Below, in pieces: positions 34,847 to 46,620 of a stretch of 64,000 nt of DNA. Each line of letters begins with the position of its first letter. Within the stretch, counting starts at the first letter, position 1. Origin of the DNA: Candidatus Trichofilum aggregatum (GTDB taxonomy: Bacteria > Chloroflexota > Anaerolineae > Promineifilales > Promineifilaceae); the NCBI GenBank assembly GCA_016716885.1, contig JADJUV010000010.1:62001-126000 (forward strand), read 5' to 3'. The notes under the pieces are model-generated. The model saw nothing but the letters and a program-made list of their open reading frames with translations. It was not told the DNA's origin and did not search any database. The translations under genes and the position numbers were made by a program.

Positions 34847-36139
34847 TTAGTGCCAATTTTCAATGATTTCTTTGAGCGTGCTGACAAAATGATCGGCGGA
34901 AGCGCCATCCAGAATGCGGTGATCAAAGGTGAAACTCACGTAAGCCATGGGGCGGATGGCGATGGCGTCGTCAATGACTTTGACCCGTTTTTCGATTTTG
35001 CCTACCCCCAAAATGCCGCACTGGGGCTGGTTGATGATAGGCGTGGCAAAGAGACTGCCGGAAACACCATGATTGGTGATGGTGAAGGTTCCCCCTTGTA
35101 CATCACCTGGTTTTAACTGCTTATTACGGGCACGGTTGGTCAGGTCATTAACCACGCGGGCCAAGCCTAGCAGATTGTAGTTGTCGGCGTCTTTGATGAC
35201 GGGCACGATGAGACCGTCTTCAATCGCGGCCGCGAGACCCACATTCACACTCCGCCGCAAAACCACCCCCTCATCACTCCAACTACTGTTCACCATCGGG
35301 TGGGCCTTGAGCGCCTGTGCCGTGGCCGCCACCAGATACGCCGTGAAGGTCAGATTCGCGCCATCACGAGCAAACGCGGCTTTGTGGGCCTCACGATGTT
35401 TGCTGATGGTGCTGAAATCAAACTCAAACACCGTGGTGACATGGGGACTGACCCGTTTGCTCATCACCATGTGGTCGGCGATGGCCCGGCGCATGTTGGT
35501 GAGTGGGCTGAGGGTATCGGCCAGACCGGGTGTGACTACTGGCGTGGGCATCGTTGGAACCGGAGCCGGTTTGGGGATGGCCTGGGGTTGTGGTTGTGGG
35601 GTGACAAGTGGGGTGGGCGCGGCCGCGGTCTCTACCTGCACCTTTTCCGTCGCCGGGGCTTCCAGATAAGCGACCACATCCTTCTTGGTGATGCGCCCAT
35701 CCCGCCCCGTACCACTGATCTGGCTCAAATCCAGGTCATGCTCCGAAGCCATGCGCCGCACCACCGGGCTGGCCCAATTGTTCAGCGAACGTGAGCCGTT
35801 GCCCGGCTGCCCATTGATGCCTTTGCTCGTCGTGACCGGGGCTGATTCTGGGGCAGAGACAGGCGTGGATTGGGGTGCGGCCGCTTCAGTCACCGATTCC
35901 CCAGCCGTGCCCAGATACGCTAACACTGTGCCTACAGGCACGGTTTCTCCTTCCGCGACCAGAATTTGCAGTAAGACACCCTCAATTTCGGCTGTGGCTT
36001 CCGTGGTTACTTTGTCGGTTTCAATCTCCAGGATCGGCTCAAACCGCTTGACCTTGTCTCCCTCTTTTTTCAACCAACGGGCAATCTGTCCTTCAATAAC
36101 CCCTTCCCCGAGGACGGGCATGATGATTTCTGTGGCCAT
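34847..36139 (-). CDS. 2-oxoacid dehydrogenase E2, dihydrolipoamide acyltransferase
   Basis: Core subunit that carries the acyl group from E1 to CoA. 430 residues: lipoyl domain at 1-78 with the lipoylated Lys43 in ETDKVTTEA, Pro/Ala/Ser linker, E1/E3-binding domain near 120-160 (VVRRMASEHDLDLSQISGTG), a Pro-rich linker, and the catalytic domain with HRILDGA near residue 405 (His and Asp of HxxxDG). One lipoyl domain only. The E1 gene lies 89 bases upstream in the same direction, so they form an operon. No E3 gene is seen. Branched-chain substrates are likelier than pyruvate given the E1 type, but this is inference. Confidence 0.92.
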   Translation of the reverse strand: MATEIIMPVLGEGVIEGQIARWLKKEGDKVKRFEPILEIETDKVTTEATAEIEGVLLQILVAEGETVPVGTVLAYLGTAGESVTEAAAPQSTPVSAPESAPVTTSKGINGQPGNGSRSLNNWASPVVRRMASEHDLDLSQISGTGRDGRITKKDVVAYLEAPATEKVQVETAAAPTPLVTPQPQPQAIPKPAPVPTMPTPVVTPGLADTLSPLTNMRRAIADHMVMSKRVSPHVTTVFEFDFSTISKHREAHKAAFARDGANLTFTAYLVAATAQALKAHPMVNSSWSDEGVVLRRSVNVGLAAAIEDGLIVPVIKDADNYNLLGLARVVNDLTNRARNKQLKPGDVQGGTFTITNHGVSGSLFATPIINQPQCGILGVGKIEKRVKVIDDAIAIRPMAYVSFTFDHRILDGASADHFVSTLKEIIENWH

Positions 36140-36157
36140 ACAAACTCCTGCAAGAAT

Positions 36158-36225
36158 AGCTAGTCAGCCAGTCAGCTTGTCAGCTTCTTGGCTGACCTGC
36201 TGAAATGCTGACCCGCTGAAACGCT
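36158..36225. repeat. STRR tract, AGTCAGC / GCTGACC words, inverted arms
   Basis: CTAGTCAGCCAGTCAGC faces GGCTGACCTGCTGAAATGCTG. It lies between E1 and E2 and so inside the operon mRNA. Same words as 11094-11200. Confidence 0.6.
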
Positions 36226-36228
36226 CCA

Positions 36229-38656
36229 TCAATAAAAAACCGGATACCGGGCCGGGTCTGACTCATTCATCAGATCGTACACCGTGCGGAAAATGTCTTC
36301 GACATTGGGTTTGGAGAAGTAGTTGCCGTCCAACCCATAGGCCGGGCGATGCTCCTGGGCCGTGAGGGTGCGCGGTTCGGCATCTAGCCAGCGATACCCC
36401 CCTTGTTTTTCCAACACTTCTTGCATCATGTAGGCGGAAGCGCCACCGGGCACGTCTTCATCCAGGAAGAGAATGCGGTTGGTTTTTTGCAGTGATTGAA
36501 CAAGGGTGTGATGGCGGTCAAAGGGTAACAAAGTTTGTACGTCTATGATTTCACACTCGATGCCAACCTGGGCTAACTGCGCGGCCGCGTCCAGCGCCAC
36601 CTGACAACTCGCCCCATACGTTACCACCGTCACATCCCCCCCAGTGCGCAAAATCTCCGGCACACCCAACGGAACCGTAATTTCGGCCAGGTTTTCCGGT
36701 AAACGTTCCTTCAACCGATAGCCGTTGAGTGGTTCCACGATGAGTCCCGGTTCATCACCCAGGAGCAGTGTGTTGTAAAAACCGACGGCTTGCACCATGT
36801 TGCGCGGAACCAGCACATGAATGCCGCGCAAGGCGTGAACCACCACCCCCATCGGCGAACCGGCGTGCCAGATGCCCACCAGCCGGTGTCCACGAGTGCG
36901 GATGATGACCGGGGCTTTTTGCCCCCCCGCCGTGCGATAGGAGAGGGTTGCCAGGTCGTCGGAAAGGATTTGCAAGGCGTAGAGCAGATAATCCAGGTAT
37001 TGAATTTCGGCAATGGGGCGCAGGCCGCGCATCGCCAGACCAATGGCCTGCCCGGCAATAGTGGCCTCGCGGATGCCGGTGTCGGATACGCGCAACAGGC
37101 CGTATTTGCCCTGTAAACCGGCAAATCCCTGGTTTACATCACCCAGGTAGCCCATATCTTCACCAAAAGCAACAACCCGGGGGTCTCGCTCCAACATGGC
37201 CTCAAACCCGATATTCAGAATAGTGAACCCAGGTACAAGGGGAGATTCATCTCCGTACACGGGAGCGAGGGCGGGCACGTTTAAGGTTGATTGGGCGCTG
37301 TGGCTGAAAAGATGATCCCCAAACCTGGCCCGGTTTATCTGCTGTTGTTCTTTGTACCAGGTTAACAGTTCATCCCGTGGGGCGGAAGGCTCCTGGCGGG
37401 TAAGGAGTAACGCCTTATGGGCCGCGATCATATGGTCTTTGCGGGCCGGGGCGTAGGGTGTTTCTTTGAGGAGTTTGATTAGTTTTTGCAGTTCGCCAGA
37501 CTGGGCGGAGTTCGTGGCAATGGCCTGAATGAGTTGGCTGGCCTGCCGGGCTTCCTGGCGAATTGGCTCGGTAGCGGCTTGCCAGGCCCGTTGTTGTTGT
37601 TCATAAACCCACTGCTGGTCTTCTTCTTCGTATAGGGCCAACGCTTCGGCGCTGATAAGCCCCTGGTCTATCATCCACTCAGCCATCTTTTTGAGACAAT
37701 CCATCTCTACTTCCCAGGCCAGCCGCTCTTTGCTTTTGTACCGTTCGTGACTGCCGCTGGTGGAGTGGCCTTGTGGTTGGGTGAGTTCGATGATGTGGAT
37801 GAGGGCGGGGGTGTGGTGCTGACGCGCGGCCGCGGCCGCGTCCTTGTACACCTGCACCAGCGCCGGATAATCCCATCCCCGGACCGTATAAATATCATAT
37901 CCCTTATTCGTACCCGGCTCCCGCTGGAACCCCTGCAAGATTTCACCAACATTCCCCTTCGTTACCTGGTACTCATTGGGAACCGATATGCCATACCCAT
38001 CATCATAAATGGAGATGACGACCGGCGCGCCCAGCACACCAATGGCATTTACCGCTTCCCAGAACAGCCCTTCGGCGCAACTGGCATTACCAATCGTACC
38101 AAAGGCGATTTCATTGCCGTTTTGGGAAAACTGGGTCAGGTGGTGCAATTCATCAAGTTCGCGGTATAGCTTGGAGGCGTAACCCAACCCCACTAACCGG
38201 GGCATTTGGGACGCCGTGGGGGATAGGTCGGCTGAGGTGTTGGGGGTAGCCAGCAAATCTTTCCAACTGCCATCGGGGTTAAGCAGGCGGCTGGCAAAGT
38301 GGGCGTTCATCTGCCGACCAGCGGATAGCTGGATCGGCCCGGACATCGGTGTTGGCGTAGAGTTGGGCGAAAAAACCTTCCACACTCATCATGCCCAGGG
38401 CAAAGGCCAGGGTTTGGTCCCGGTAATAACCAGAGCGGAAGTCCCCATTTTGGAACACTTTGGCCATCGCCAGTTGGGCTATCTCTTTGCCATCACCAAA
38501 AATGCCAAAATTCGCCTTGCCACTTAATACTTCACGTCGCCCAATCAGGCTAACCTGGCGACTCCGAAAGGCCAGCCGATAATCGGCCAGAACTTCTTTC
38601 GTGTCAATCTGAAGGGCGACCTCTTCATCTAAATCATGATCGGTTCTCGTTGTCAT
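36229..38656 (-). CDS. 2-oxoacid dehydrogenase E1, fused alpha and beta chains, one frame shift
   Basis: Thiamine-diphosphate dependent decarboxylase of a branched-chain-type complex with both chains in one polypeptide of about 808 residues. The alpha half has [14 protein letters not shown] and [20 protein letters not shown] followed by [13 protein letters not shown], the TPP motif of this fused branch. The beta half starts near [24 protein letters not shown] and has the phosphate-binding and C-terminal transketolase domain. The frame from 38656 stops at 38279; family sequence resumes in another frame from about 38335 ([13 protein letters not shown]). Deleting one base in GGGCC joins them. 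Confidence 0.87.
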
Positions 38657-38970
38657 GCGCTTTACCTCGTGGGAAATAGGTTCCGTGGGTGAGGAACCAG
38701 GGGGCGGGAATGCTCATTTACCATAAGGCTACTGCCTTACGTCTTTCTTTACAATGGGCAAGGGGTATATAAGATTGTTACCGGGTGTCGTGCGTTAAGG
38801 GTAACATTTTTTCAAACCCGCAAAACCGCCTAACGATGTGGGAGGGATAGGATTTGCTTATGCTATGGTTGTACGGCAAGTAAATCCGTTCTGTCGGTGC
38901 CAGGCATGTGAACGGTTATCTTATTCTAACCCCTTGGCTACGCCCAGGCACGTGATGATGAGCAATAGGG
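38657..38970. other. Intergenic region upstream of the E1 gene
   Basis: No convincing gene. It should hold the E1-E2 promoter; I found no match I trust. Low-level inverted words CATAAGGCTACTGCCTTACG at 38723. Confidence 0.35.
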
Positions 38971-39066
38971 AGGGGACTCGGGAGAACTCGGGGGAACTGT
39001 GGGAACTCAGAGGAACTCAGTCGTCACTCTGCCACTCTGCTCTGCCCTGCCACTCTGCCACTCTGC
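38971..39066. repeat. STRR tract, GGGAACTC and CACTCTGC words
   Basis: Five GGGAACTC-like units, then six CACTCTGC units, all direct. It lies just downstream of the lipoprotein gene stop. Confidence 0.6.
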
Positions 39067-39096
39067 CCTATTTTCTCCGGCTGGCCGGGTTCATGG

Positions 39097-39747
39097 CTAA
39101 GGGGGGGTAAATTGGAAGTTGTCGAACCAGACGGTGGTTTCGCCCTCGGCTCCGGTGGCGACGAAGAAACCGACATCACCGGCGTCTAGGGAATTGTCCG
39201 CGGCCGCGCCCACTTCCTGCCCATTCACAAAAAAGGTCAACTGTCCGGCCACCACCTCAATCTTCAGGTGATTCCATTCATTGGCCCCAGTCTTAATCGC
39301 CGCCGAATCCAGCCATGATTCGCCCACTATCGTCTCAAACGAGGCACAATCGTTGATGCATTTGTCCATAGACAAATGGCCTGCCCCATCAATAGCCAGA
39401 CGGTAATACGATTGGGTCATCACATCTACTCGCACCAATAGGCCATAACTGCTTTGGGTCGTTCCCGCCGTCTGTTTGGCCTCCACCTCATACGTGCCAT
39501 CCCCCAACTCCTGATTGCCCCGCGTCCAGTAAAGGGCCTGGGCCTCATGGACGGTGAATTGATAAACCCCATTGAGGATGGTGCCGGAAACTTGAGGCGT
39601 CTCCGATATGGCCCAGGGGTTTTCTTCGCGGCTATCGAATTTTTCACTGTAGGGTTTATCGCCCAAGCAGGCAACGCTTAACAGAGGCAGAAATATGAGG
39701 CTCAACCACAGGTTAAAACGGGAGAATGGGCGAAAGTGATGGTTCAT
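39097..39747 (-). CDS. Lipoprotein with a laminin-G/DUF1080-like jelly-roll domain
   Basis: A 216-residue exported lipoprotein. Signal peptide with NLWLSLIFLPLLSVAC as lipobox, then one beta-sandwich domain: FDSREENPWAI, YEVEAKQTAGTTQSSYGLLVRV, WNHLKIEVVAGQLTFFVNGQEV and GDVGFFVATGAEGETTVWFDNFQF at the end (in pieces across 20-216). Such domains bind glycans or decorate surfaces; catalytic residues are not evident. I start at 39747, where the signal peptide begins. Confidence 0.7.
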   Translation of the reverse strand: MNHHFRPFSRFNLWLSLIFLPLLSVACLGDKPYSEKFDSREENPWAISETPQVSGTILNGVYQFTVHEAQALYWTRGNQELGDGTYEVEAKQTAGTTQSSYGLLVRVDVMTQSYYRLAIDGAGHLSMDKCINDCASFETIVGESWLDSAAIKTGANEWNHLKIEVVAGQLTFFVNGQEVGAAADNSLDAGDVGFFVATGAEGETTVWFDNFQFTPP

Positions 39748-39936
39748 GTCGCCAATTATGGCCTTGAGCTTAAGCCCGTGCAATCTCCTTGACAATACGC
39801 TAAAGGCCAAAAACGGCGGCTAACTGCTGAAAGTACGGATGGGTCATTCTTTTATTGGCCGCATCCCCTATAATGGCTTGCTTGTGGTCTCACAGATCAC
39901 TTTACTTTTACTTCAACCGCCAAACAGGAGAGCAAA

Positions 39937-40656
39937 ATGACATTAATGAGTTGTAATGGGGACACTCCCTACATTATCCATAAGGGAACCCTATACATGG
40001 TTGATCCCGAAGATGGAAGTTGGAGCAGTTTTGAAGAAGATTGGAGTGGCGCCGAAGCAATGACCAGTCACCAAAATGGTTTCTTGTACGTTGTTCAAAA
40101 TGGCGTGCTGTATTGGTCTAATCCTGAAAACGGCAATTGGGAAGAGATGGAAGGGGAGTGGGATGGTACAAAAGCGATTGTCAGCAATGTCAATGATTAT
40201 CTTTACGCGCTCCAGAATGGCGTCTTGTACCATGCCCGGCCAGATACGGGCGATTGGGAAGAGTTTGAAGGGGATTGGGAGGACGCTAAATTGATGACCA
40301 GCCATCCCAATGGCAACCTATACATCATCCAGAATGACACCCTGTATGCGGTGAGTGCGGATGATGGTAGTTGGGAAGAGGTGGAAGGTGAATGGGAAGG
40401 CACAACGGCCATCACCAGCAACCCGAACGGTTATCTTTATGTGGTGCAGAATGGAACCCTATACTGGGTTAACCCGGATGACGGTGAATGGGGCCAGTTT
40501 GAAGGTGACTGGGACAAGGTGAAGGCGATTGCCAGTGGGGAAAGTGGCTGGCTGTTTGTGCTTAGCGGAGGCACCCTTTACCAGGTCGCGCCGGATACAG
40601 GTGAGTGGACTGATATGGGTAGTGGTGGGCTTAAACCAATAAACGAAAACGATTAG
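39937..40656 (+). CDS. Six-repeat Trp/Gly-rich propeller protein (tectonin/tachylectin-like)
   Basis: A 239-residue protein made almost wholly of a 39-residue repeat. The marker N/KG-x-LY sits at residues 16, 55, 94, 133, 172 and 211, a strict 39-residue step. Each unit reads roughly NGxLYxVNPDxGxWEEFEG followed by DWExAKAITSNPNGYLY. Such repeats form beta-propeller blades, and six would close one ring. No signal peptide or membrane segment is seen, so it is either cytoplasmic or exported by another route. Acidic overall. Lectin-like binding is a guess from fold. It has its own terminator at 40662-40700. AGGAGAGCAAA precedes the ATG. Confidence 0.75.
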   Translation: MTLMSCNGDTPYIIHKGTLYMVDPEDGSWSSFEEDWSGAEAMTSHQNGFLYVVQNGVLYWSNPENGNWEEMEGEWDGTKAIVSNVNDYLYALQNGVLYHARPDTGDWEEFEGDWEDAKLMTSHPNGNLYIIQNDTLYAVSADDGSWEEVEGEWEGTTAITSNPNGYLYVVQNGTLYWVNPDDGEWGQFEGDWDKVKAIASGESGWLFVLSGGTLYQVAPDTGEWTDMGSGGLKPINEND

Positions 40657-40661
40657 ATGCG

Positions 40662-40700
40662 GCCGCTGTTTGCTTTCCAGCAAACGGCGGCGTTTTGTTT
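40662..40700 (+). terminator. Rho-independent terminator of the propeller gene, built on a GCGGCCGC site
   Basis: Arms GCCGCTGTTTGCT / AGCAAACGGCGGC, 4-base loop, then GTTTTGTTT. The 5' arm contains part of the GCGGCCGC at 40659-40666. Confidence 0.8.
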
Positions 40701-40730
40701 CTAAGAGCCTATAATTTCCTAACAGGCTCT

Positions 40731-40863
40731 GGCATGTCATTCCGAGCGAAGTGAGGAATCTTCCGGCTCACAACCAAGATTCCTCACCCCTTCGGGGATA
40801 CACTTCGTGGCGCAAGCTACGGAATGACACGGCTTGAGACTCGATAAAGTACACAAGTTGTTA
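40731..40863. mobile_element. Palindromic element between 17-bp near-identical direct repeats
   Basis: Inner inverted ends TGTCATTCCG (40735-40744) and CGGAATGACA (40820-40829), with GAGGAATCTT / AAGATTCCTC inside. It is flanked by ATTTCCTAACAGGCTCT (40714-40730) and ATTTTCTAACAGGCTCT (40864-40880), 16 of 17 identical. The second copy contains the GH1 stop codon, so the insertion lies right behind that gene. Confidence 0.55.
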
Positions 40864-40878
40864 ATTTTCTAACAGGCT

Positions 40879-42236
<1,358 letters not shown>

Positions 42237-42248
42237 TTAAGAATAACG

Positions 42249-42450
42249 AACCGCAGAGACGCGGAGAGCGCGGAGAAAAGAAATTTTGGTGGAAATTGAA
42301 GATTAGGGGAATGTCTCACGCGAAGGCGCAAAGACGCATAAAGAAGAACTTAGCGAACTTTGCACCTTGACGTGAGCTTTTTTCATCAAACGGTTTTTTC
42401 TGTGAATCTCTGTGCCTTCGCCTCTGTGATCTCTGTGTAACTTCTTTTGA
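42249..42450. repeat. STRR-like stretch, GCAGAGACGCGGAG and CTCTGTG words
   Basis: GACGCGGAGAGCGCGGAGAA, ACGCGAAGGCGCAAAGACGC and facing CTCTGTGCCTTCGCCTCTGT, TCTCTGTGTAAC. It fills the gap between GH3 and GH1. No gene. Confidence 0.5.
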
Positions 42451-42454
42451 AATT

Positions 42455-44399
42455 TTATTTCAAGCCATAACCAAACGGGTACAAGGGCGCGTCGTCGCCA
42501 CTGGTAGGCAGGTTGGTGAAGTCGAAGGGTAGCTGGCTGACGCTACGGGGCCAGGTGTAGGGCAGGGTTCCCGTGAAAGGATAGGCGCCAAACAGCACAT
42601 CGGCTACGCCACCCCCCTCCGTGCCAGGGAGCCAGGCCGCGACCACAGCATCCCATTCGGGCAGATAGTCCGTAATGATGATGGGCCGCCCGCTGATGAT
42701 GATGACGATGAGTTGGTTGACCCGCGGCCGCAAATTTGCCAACATGGCTAAATCCTCAGTCGGTAGCGTCAGGTCTCCGTCATCACCTGGCCCCTCAGCA
42801 TAAGGGCGTTCGCCAACGACGGCAATGCCTACCTCAGCGATGAGCGGCGAGCCGTCTTCGTTGGTGAAAGGATCAAAGTTGCCAAATTTGTTGTAGTGAA
42901 TGGCCGTGTTTGCCGAAACGGCATTGTCAATGCCTGCCAAAATGGTGGTGCCGGGGTTAGCGTTGTTGGTTGTACCCTGCCATTCCAAAGTCCAACCACC
43001 TGACTGAATACCGATATTGTCCGCGGCCGCGCCCGCCACAAAATCGTGCTCACCTCATCACTCAAAGGTAGGACATCCCCTTCATTCTGCAACAACACCA
43101 AAGATTGCCGCACCGCTTCACGCGCCAGTTCCCGATGCGCCTCAGACCCCACCAGCGGGAGCAACTCTTCTTGGGCCAACGGATGCTCAAACAGCCCCAA
43201 TTGGAATTTCACCGTCAGAATGCGGCGTACCGCATCGTCAATCCGGGCCTGGGACACGTCCCCATTCGTCACCGCCTGGGTGGCCGTGGCAATAAACCCC
43301 ACTGTGTCATAAGGAACCATGATCATGTCCAGGCCAGCATTAAGTGAGGTCACGACCTGATCATAATAACTGCCCGGCATCTGATCAATCGCTTGCCAAT
43401 CAGACACGATGAAACCACTAAATCCTAGTTCCTCTTGAGCACATCATTGATGAGATAACTCTGGCCGTGCATCTTGTGTGCTGACCAGCTACTGTAAGAA
43501 ATCATGATGCTCAGGGCACCATTTTCAATCGTGGCCTGATAGGGGGGCAAATGGATGGCCCGCAGAGTGGCTTCGTCAACCTGGGTCACACCCTGATCAA
43601 TGCGGTAGTCACCCGTGGTGGAGCTACCCCAGGCTGTACCCCCATCACCGATGTAATGTTTGGGTGTACCAATGACCCAAACTCCTTCGCTCACGGGTGT
43701 TTGTAGCCCTTGCAGGTAGGCGGTGCTGAGTTGTGTCACCAGAGCGGTATTTTCGCTGTACCCTTAGTAGGTGCGGCCCCAGCGGATATCTTGAGGCACG
43801 GCCACACAACCGGGGCATAGTTCCAATAAATGCCCGTGGCCGCCATTTCACAGCGGTCATCTGCTCCAATTTGTTGCACTAACTCTGGGTTGCCGGTGGC
43901 GCCCAGGCCAATGTTGTGGGGAAATGGTAGCGCTGCGCAGATTGCCATGCCCATGCACGGCATCCACGCCATAGATAATGGGGATAGCCAGGGGAGTTTC
44001 TAACGCGGCCGCTTGAAACGCGTTAACCATCGCCGCCCAGCCTTGCGGGGTATTATCGTTGGGAGAACCCCCGCCCCCGCTCAACACACCACCTAACAAA
44101 TAGGTCGTGACATCATCGGGGCGCAGGCTGTTCTTCGATGAGGGTCATCTGGCCGATTTTTCGGCCAGGGTCATACGGCTGAGTAAATCTTCAACACGAG
44201 CGGGAATGGGCGCGGCCGCGTCCCGGTAGAGTGGCTCATCCGAGTCAGGTAACTCCGTGGTAGGTGTTGGGCGGGTTGCCGCATCTCCTGATACCGCAAC
44301 CGTGGTCGTAGCAACACTGACATTCTCACTCTTGGTACAAGCTACCAACCCTACCAGAACCACCAACAGCCACAGAAGCCGTTTGAATGATGTAGCCAT
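42455..44399 (-). pseudogene. GH3 beta-glucosidase-type lipoprotein gene, broken by several frame shifts
   Basis: Joined across frames this is an exported GH3 enzyme of about 640 residues. The N-terminus has a lipoprotein signal (LLWLLVVLVGLVAC) and DLLSRMTLAEKS. Then come PIIYGVDAVHGHGN, GTPKHYIGDGGT (the KH-x-GD block), MISYSSWSAHKMHGQ and GFIVSDWQAIDQMP-like sequence with the nucleophile Asp in VSDW. The C-terminal alpha/beta sandwich ends with YPFGYGL. Breaks are near 44140, 43915, 43740, 43415 and 43035. Its start codon overlaps the stop of the permease gene by one base (TAATG arrangement), but in this order the permease is downstream, so coupling runs from GH3 outward only if transcription is shared. 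Confidence 0.8.
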
Positions 44400-45467
44400 T
44401 ATTTTTCGACACCGGTGATGACAATACCCTGGACAAAGAACCGCTGAGCCAGGATGAACAATATCAACGGCGCAATCATCGCCATCAACGCGCCCGCCTG
44501 AATCAGTTGCGGCCGCTGCCCATAAATCCCATTAAACGTAGACAACGCCACCGAAATCGGCCAGGCATCCCGATTCGTAGACAGGTAAATCAACGGCCCA
44601 AAAAAGTCATTCCACGAATACACAATGTGAAACACCGTCACCGCCAACAACACCGGATACGACTGCGGAATAATCACCTGCCACAAAATCTGCCACGGCC
44701 CCGCCCCATCTATCGCCGCCGCCTCATCCAACTCCCGCGGCAACGTCATAAAATATTGCCGAATCAAAAACACATTGTACGCATTGGCAAAATACGCCGG
44801 CACCATCAGCGGCAACCACGTCCCCACCCAACCTATCTTCTGGAAAAAGGTATACGTCGGAATCACCGTCACAAACGCCGGCAAAAAGATGGTCGAAATC
44901 AACACCACAAACAAAAAGTCCCGCCCCGGAAACCGGAACCGGGCAAACCCATACGCCACCAGGGTGCAAGAAATCAACGTGCCAATCAAGGTCGAAATCG
45001 CATAAAAAGTCGTGTTGCCCATCAGCCGAGGAAATTCAATCGTCTCCCACACCTCAATGTAATTCTGCCAGGTCGGCGAAAATTGCCACGGCCGCTCCAA
45101 CGCCCGCCAGGACACGGCACAGGTGAACTCTCCCCGCTCCAGGTTGTCCGGGTCCACAAACGTGCTCTCCCGGGTCCCCTTCTTCACAATCGCCAACTCT
45201 TGCTCCCTAGCCTCTGCCTCGCTCCCCTGGCAACTCACCCAAGGGCACGGTGAAGATTTCCACCTGTTTGTCGTTGTATTCATACATCGCTGGCCGCGCG
45301 GGCCAGATGGGTGCCCCAATGATGGAGATCTGGTCCTGGGTCTTGAGCGAAGTAAAGACCATAAAGGCAAACGGAGACAAAAACAGAAACAAGATCGCCA
45401 TCGTAAAAACGGTGATGCTTATGATTTTGACGTGCAGGCGTAGGCTTGACCAGCTTTTTGATTTCAT
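44399..45467 (-). CDS. Sugar ABC transporter permease, MalG type, one frame shift
   Basis: Inner-membrane subunit of a CUT1 importer. Residues 1-35 hold the first helix (SITVFTMAILFLFLSPFAFMV), followed by a large periplasmic loop, five more helices and the cytoplasmic EAA loop ELDEAAAIDGAGPWQILWQVIIPQS (in two parts) that contacts the ATPase. The C-terminus RFFVQGIVITGVEK is typical of MalG-like subunits. The frame breaks near 45232 in a GGGG run; one G less restores LPGSEAEAREQ. It follows a MalF-type gene and precedes GH3, all on the minus strand. No ATPase gene is in the window; CUT1 systems often share one encoded elsewhere. Confidence 0.85.
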
Positions 45468-45479
45468 GGGAACACATCC

Positions 45480-46476
45480 TTAGGATCGGCTTTCGCCAGC
45501 GTAATAAACCCAATAACGGGCGGTGCCAAATAAAAACAGGGTCGCCACCAGGATGATGACGAACAATAACCAGGCCATCGCCGACCCGTAGGACATGTTC
45601 TGGAAGGTGAAGAAGGTCCGGTACAGGTACAGGTTATAGAACATGGTCGCCCCACCCGGTCGCCCCGTACCGTTGTTGACCACCAGCGGCACCAGGAAAT
45701 ATTGGAATAACCCCACCATGCTCAAGGTCACGTTGTAGAAGATGACGGGGATATCATGGGGAAGGTGACGTTGCGGAACGATTGCCAGGTGTTGGCTCCG
45801 TCTACTTTGGCCGCATCATACAGCTCGGTGGGCACCGATTGTAACCCCGCCAGCATAATCAAAATGGCGTTGCCGATGCCCCAAATACCCATGATGACGT
45901 AGGTGGGATACACCCAGTTGATGTCGTTGGCCCAGTTGGGCACGTTTTCGCGGGCCATCCCCAGGCTCATCAAGGCCCGGTTTATCCAGCCGCTTTCGGC
46001 GTTGAGCATGCCCCCCACAAAAACATGGCCGCGATGAACGGCACGATGTAGGGCATGTAGAACAGGCTACGGAAGACCATGCCCTCTCAGGTTGGGGTTG
46101 TTGAGCAGGAGCGCCACCCCAACGGGGCCAGGATGCCCACGGGCAGGGCGATGAGGCCAAAGCGCACGGTTATCCACAAGGAGCCGCGGGTGCCCCCTTC
46201 GCCGGTCCATATCTGCGGGTCGCTGAATAGCCGGGCGTAGTTGTCTAGCCCCACAAATTCGGGGGTGCTCAAGATGCCATCGGTGATGCGCAAGTCCATG
46301 AAGCTGAAGATGAGGCTGGCGATGATGGGCAGGAAGGTGAAGGCGATAAAGCCGATGATCCAGGGGGCCAGGAAGGTCAGTCCTGCTTTCATCTCTCGCC
46401 AGGCGATGGGCGACATGTTGCGGATGGCTTTGAGGGACGGTAATCTGAAAGCCGCCCGGTTGAGTTGGTCTAACAT
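45480..46476 (-). pseudogene. Sugar ABC transporter permease, MalF type, several frame shifts
   Basis: Partner of the MalG-type subunit. Recognisable pieces: first helix region GLTFLAPWIIGFIAFTFLPII, LITVRFGLIALPVGILAPLG region, ELYDAAKVDGANTWQSFRNVTFP as EAA loop, and final helix WLLFVIILVATLFLFGTARYWVYY (each read in its own frame). Breaks lie near 46135, 46085, 46020 and 45735, mostly at C or T runs. GAGGAGG precedes the ATG at 46476. A true gene in poorly called sequence is likely. Confidence 0.78.
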
Positions 46477-46499
46477 CGGCGCTCCTCCTCTTTTTGGGC

Positions 46500-46537
46500 A
46501 AGACCTGACAGGTTTTCCCCAACCTGTCAGGTCTTGT
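46500..46537. repeat. Hairpin AAGACCTGACAGGTT / AACCTGTCAGGTCTT between binding protein and permease genes
   Basis: Perfect 15-bp arms, 6-base loop, in the middle of the operon. Such hairpins can protect the binding-protein mRNA or lower permease expression (inference). Confidence 0.6.
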
Positions 46538-46596
46538 TATCTCTTAGCGCCAGAGTTCGGAGTGAAAGGGGGTAGTTAACCTACCCCCTCTGCTCC

Positions 46597-46620
46597 TACT
46601 CTAGCTCTAGCTCTAGCTAT
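46597..46620. repeat. STRR tract, CTAGCT words
   Basis: Four CTAGCT units directly at the binding-protein stop. The same word is at 60569 and 61851. Confidence 0.5.
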
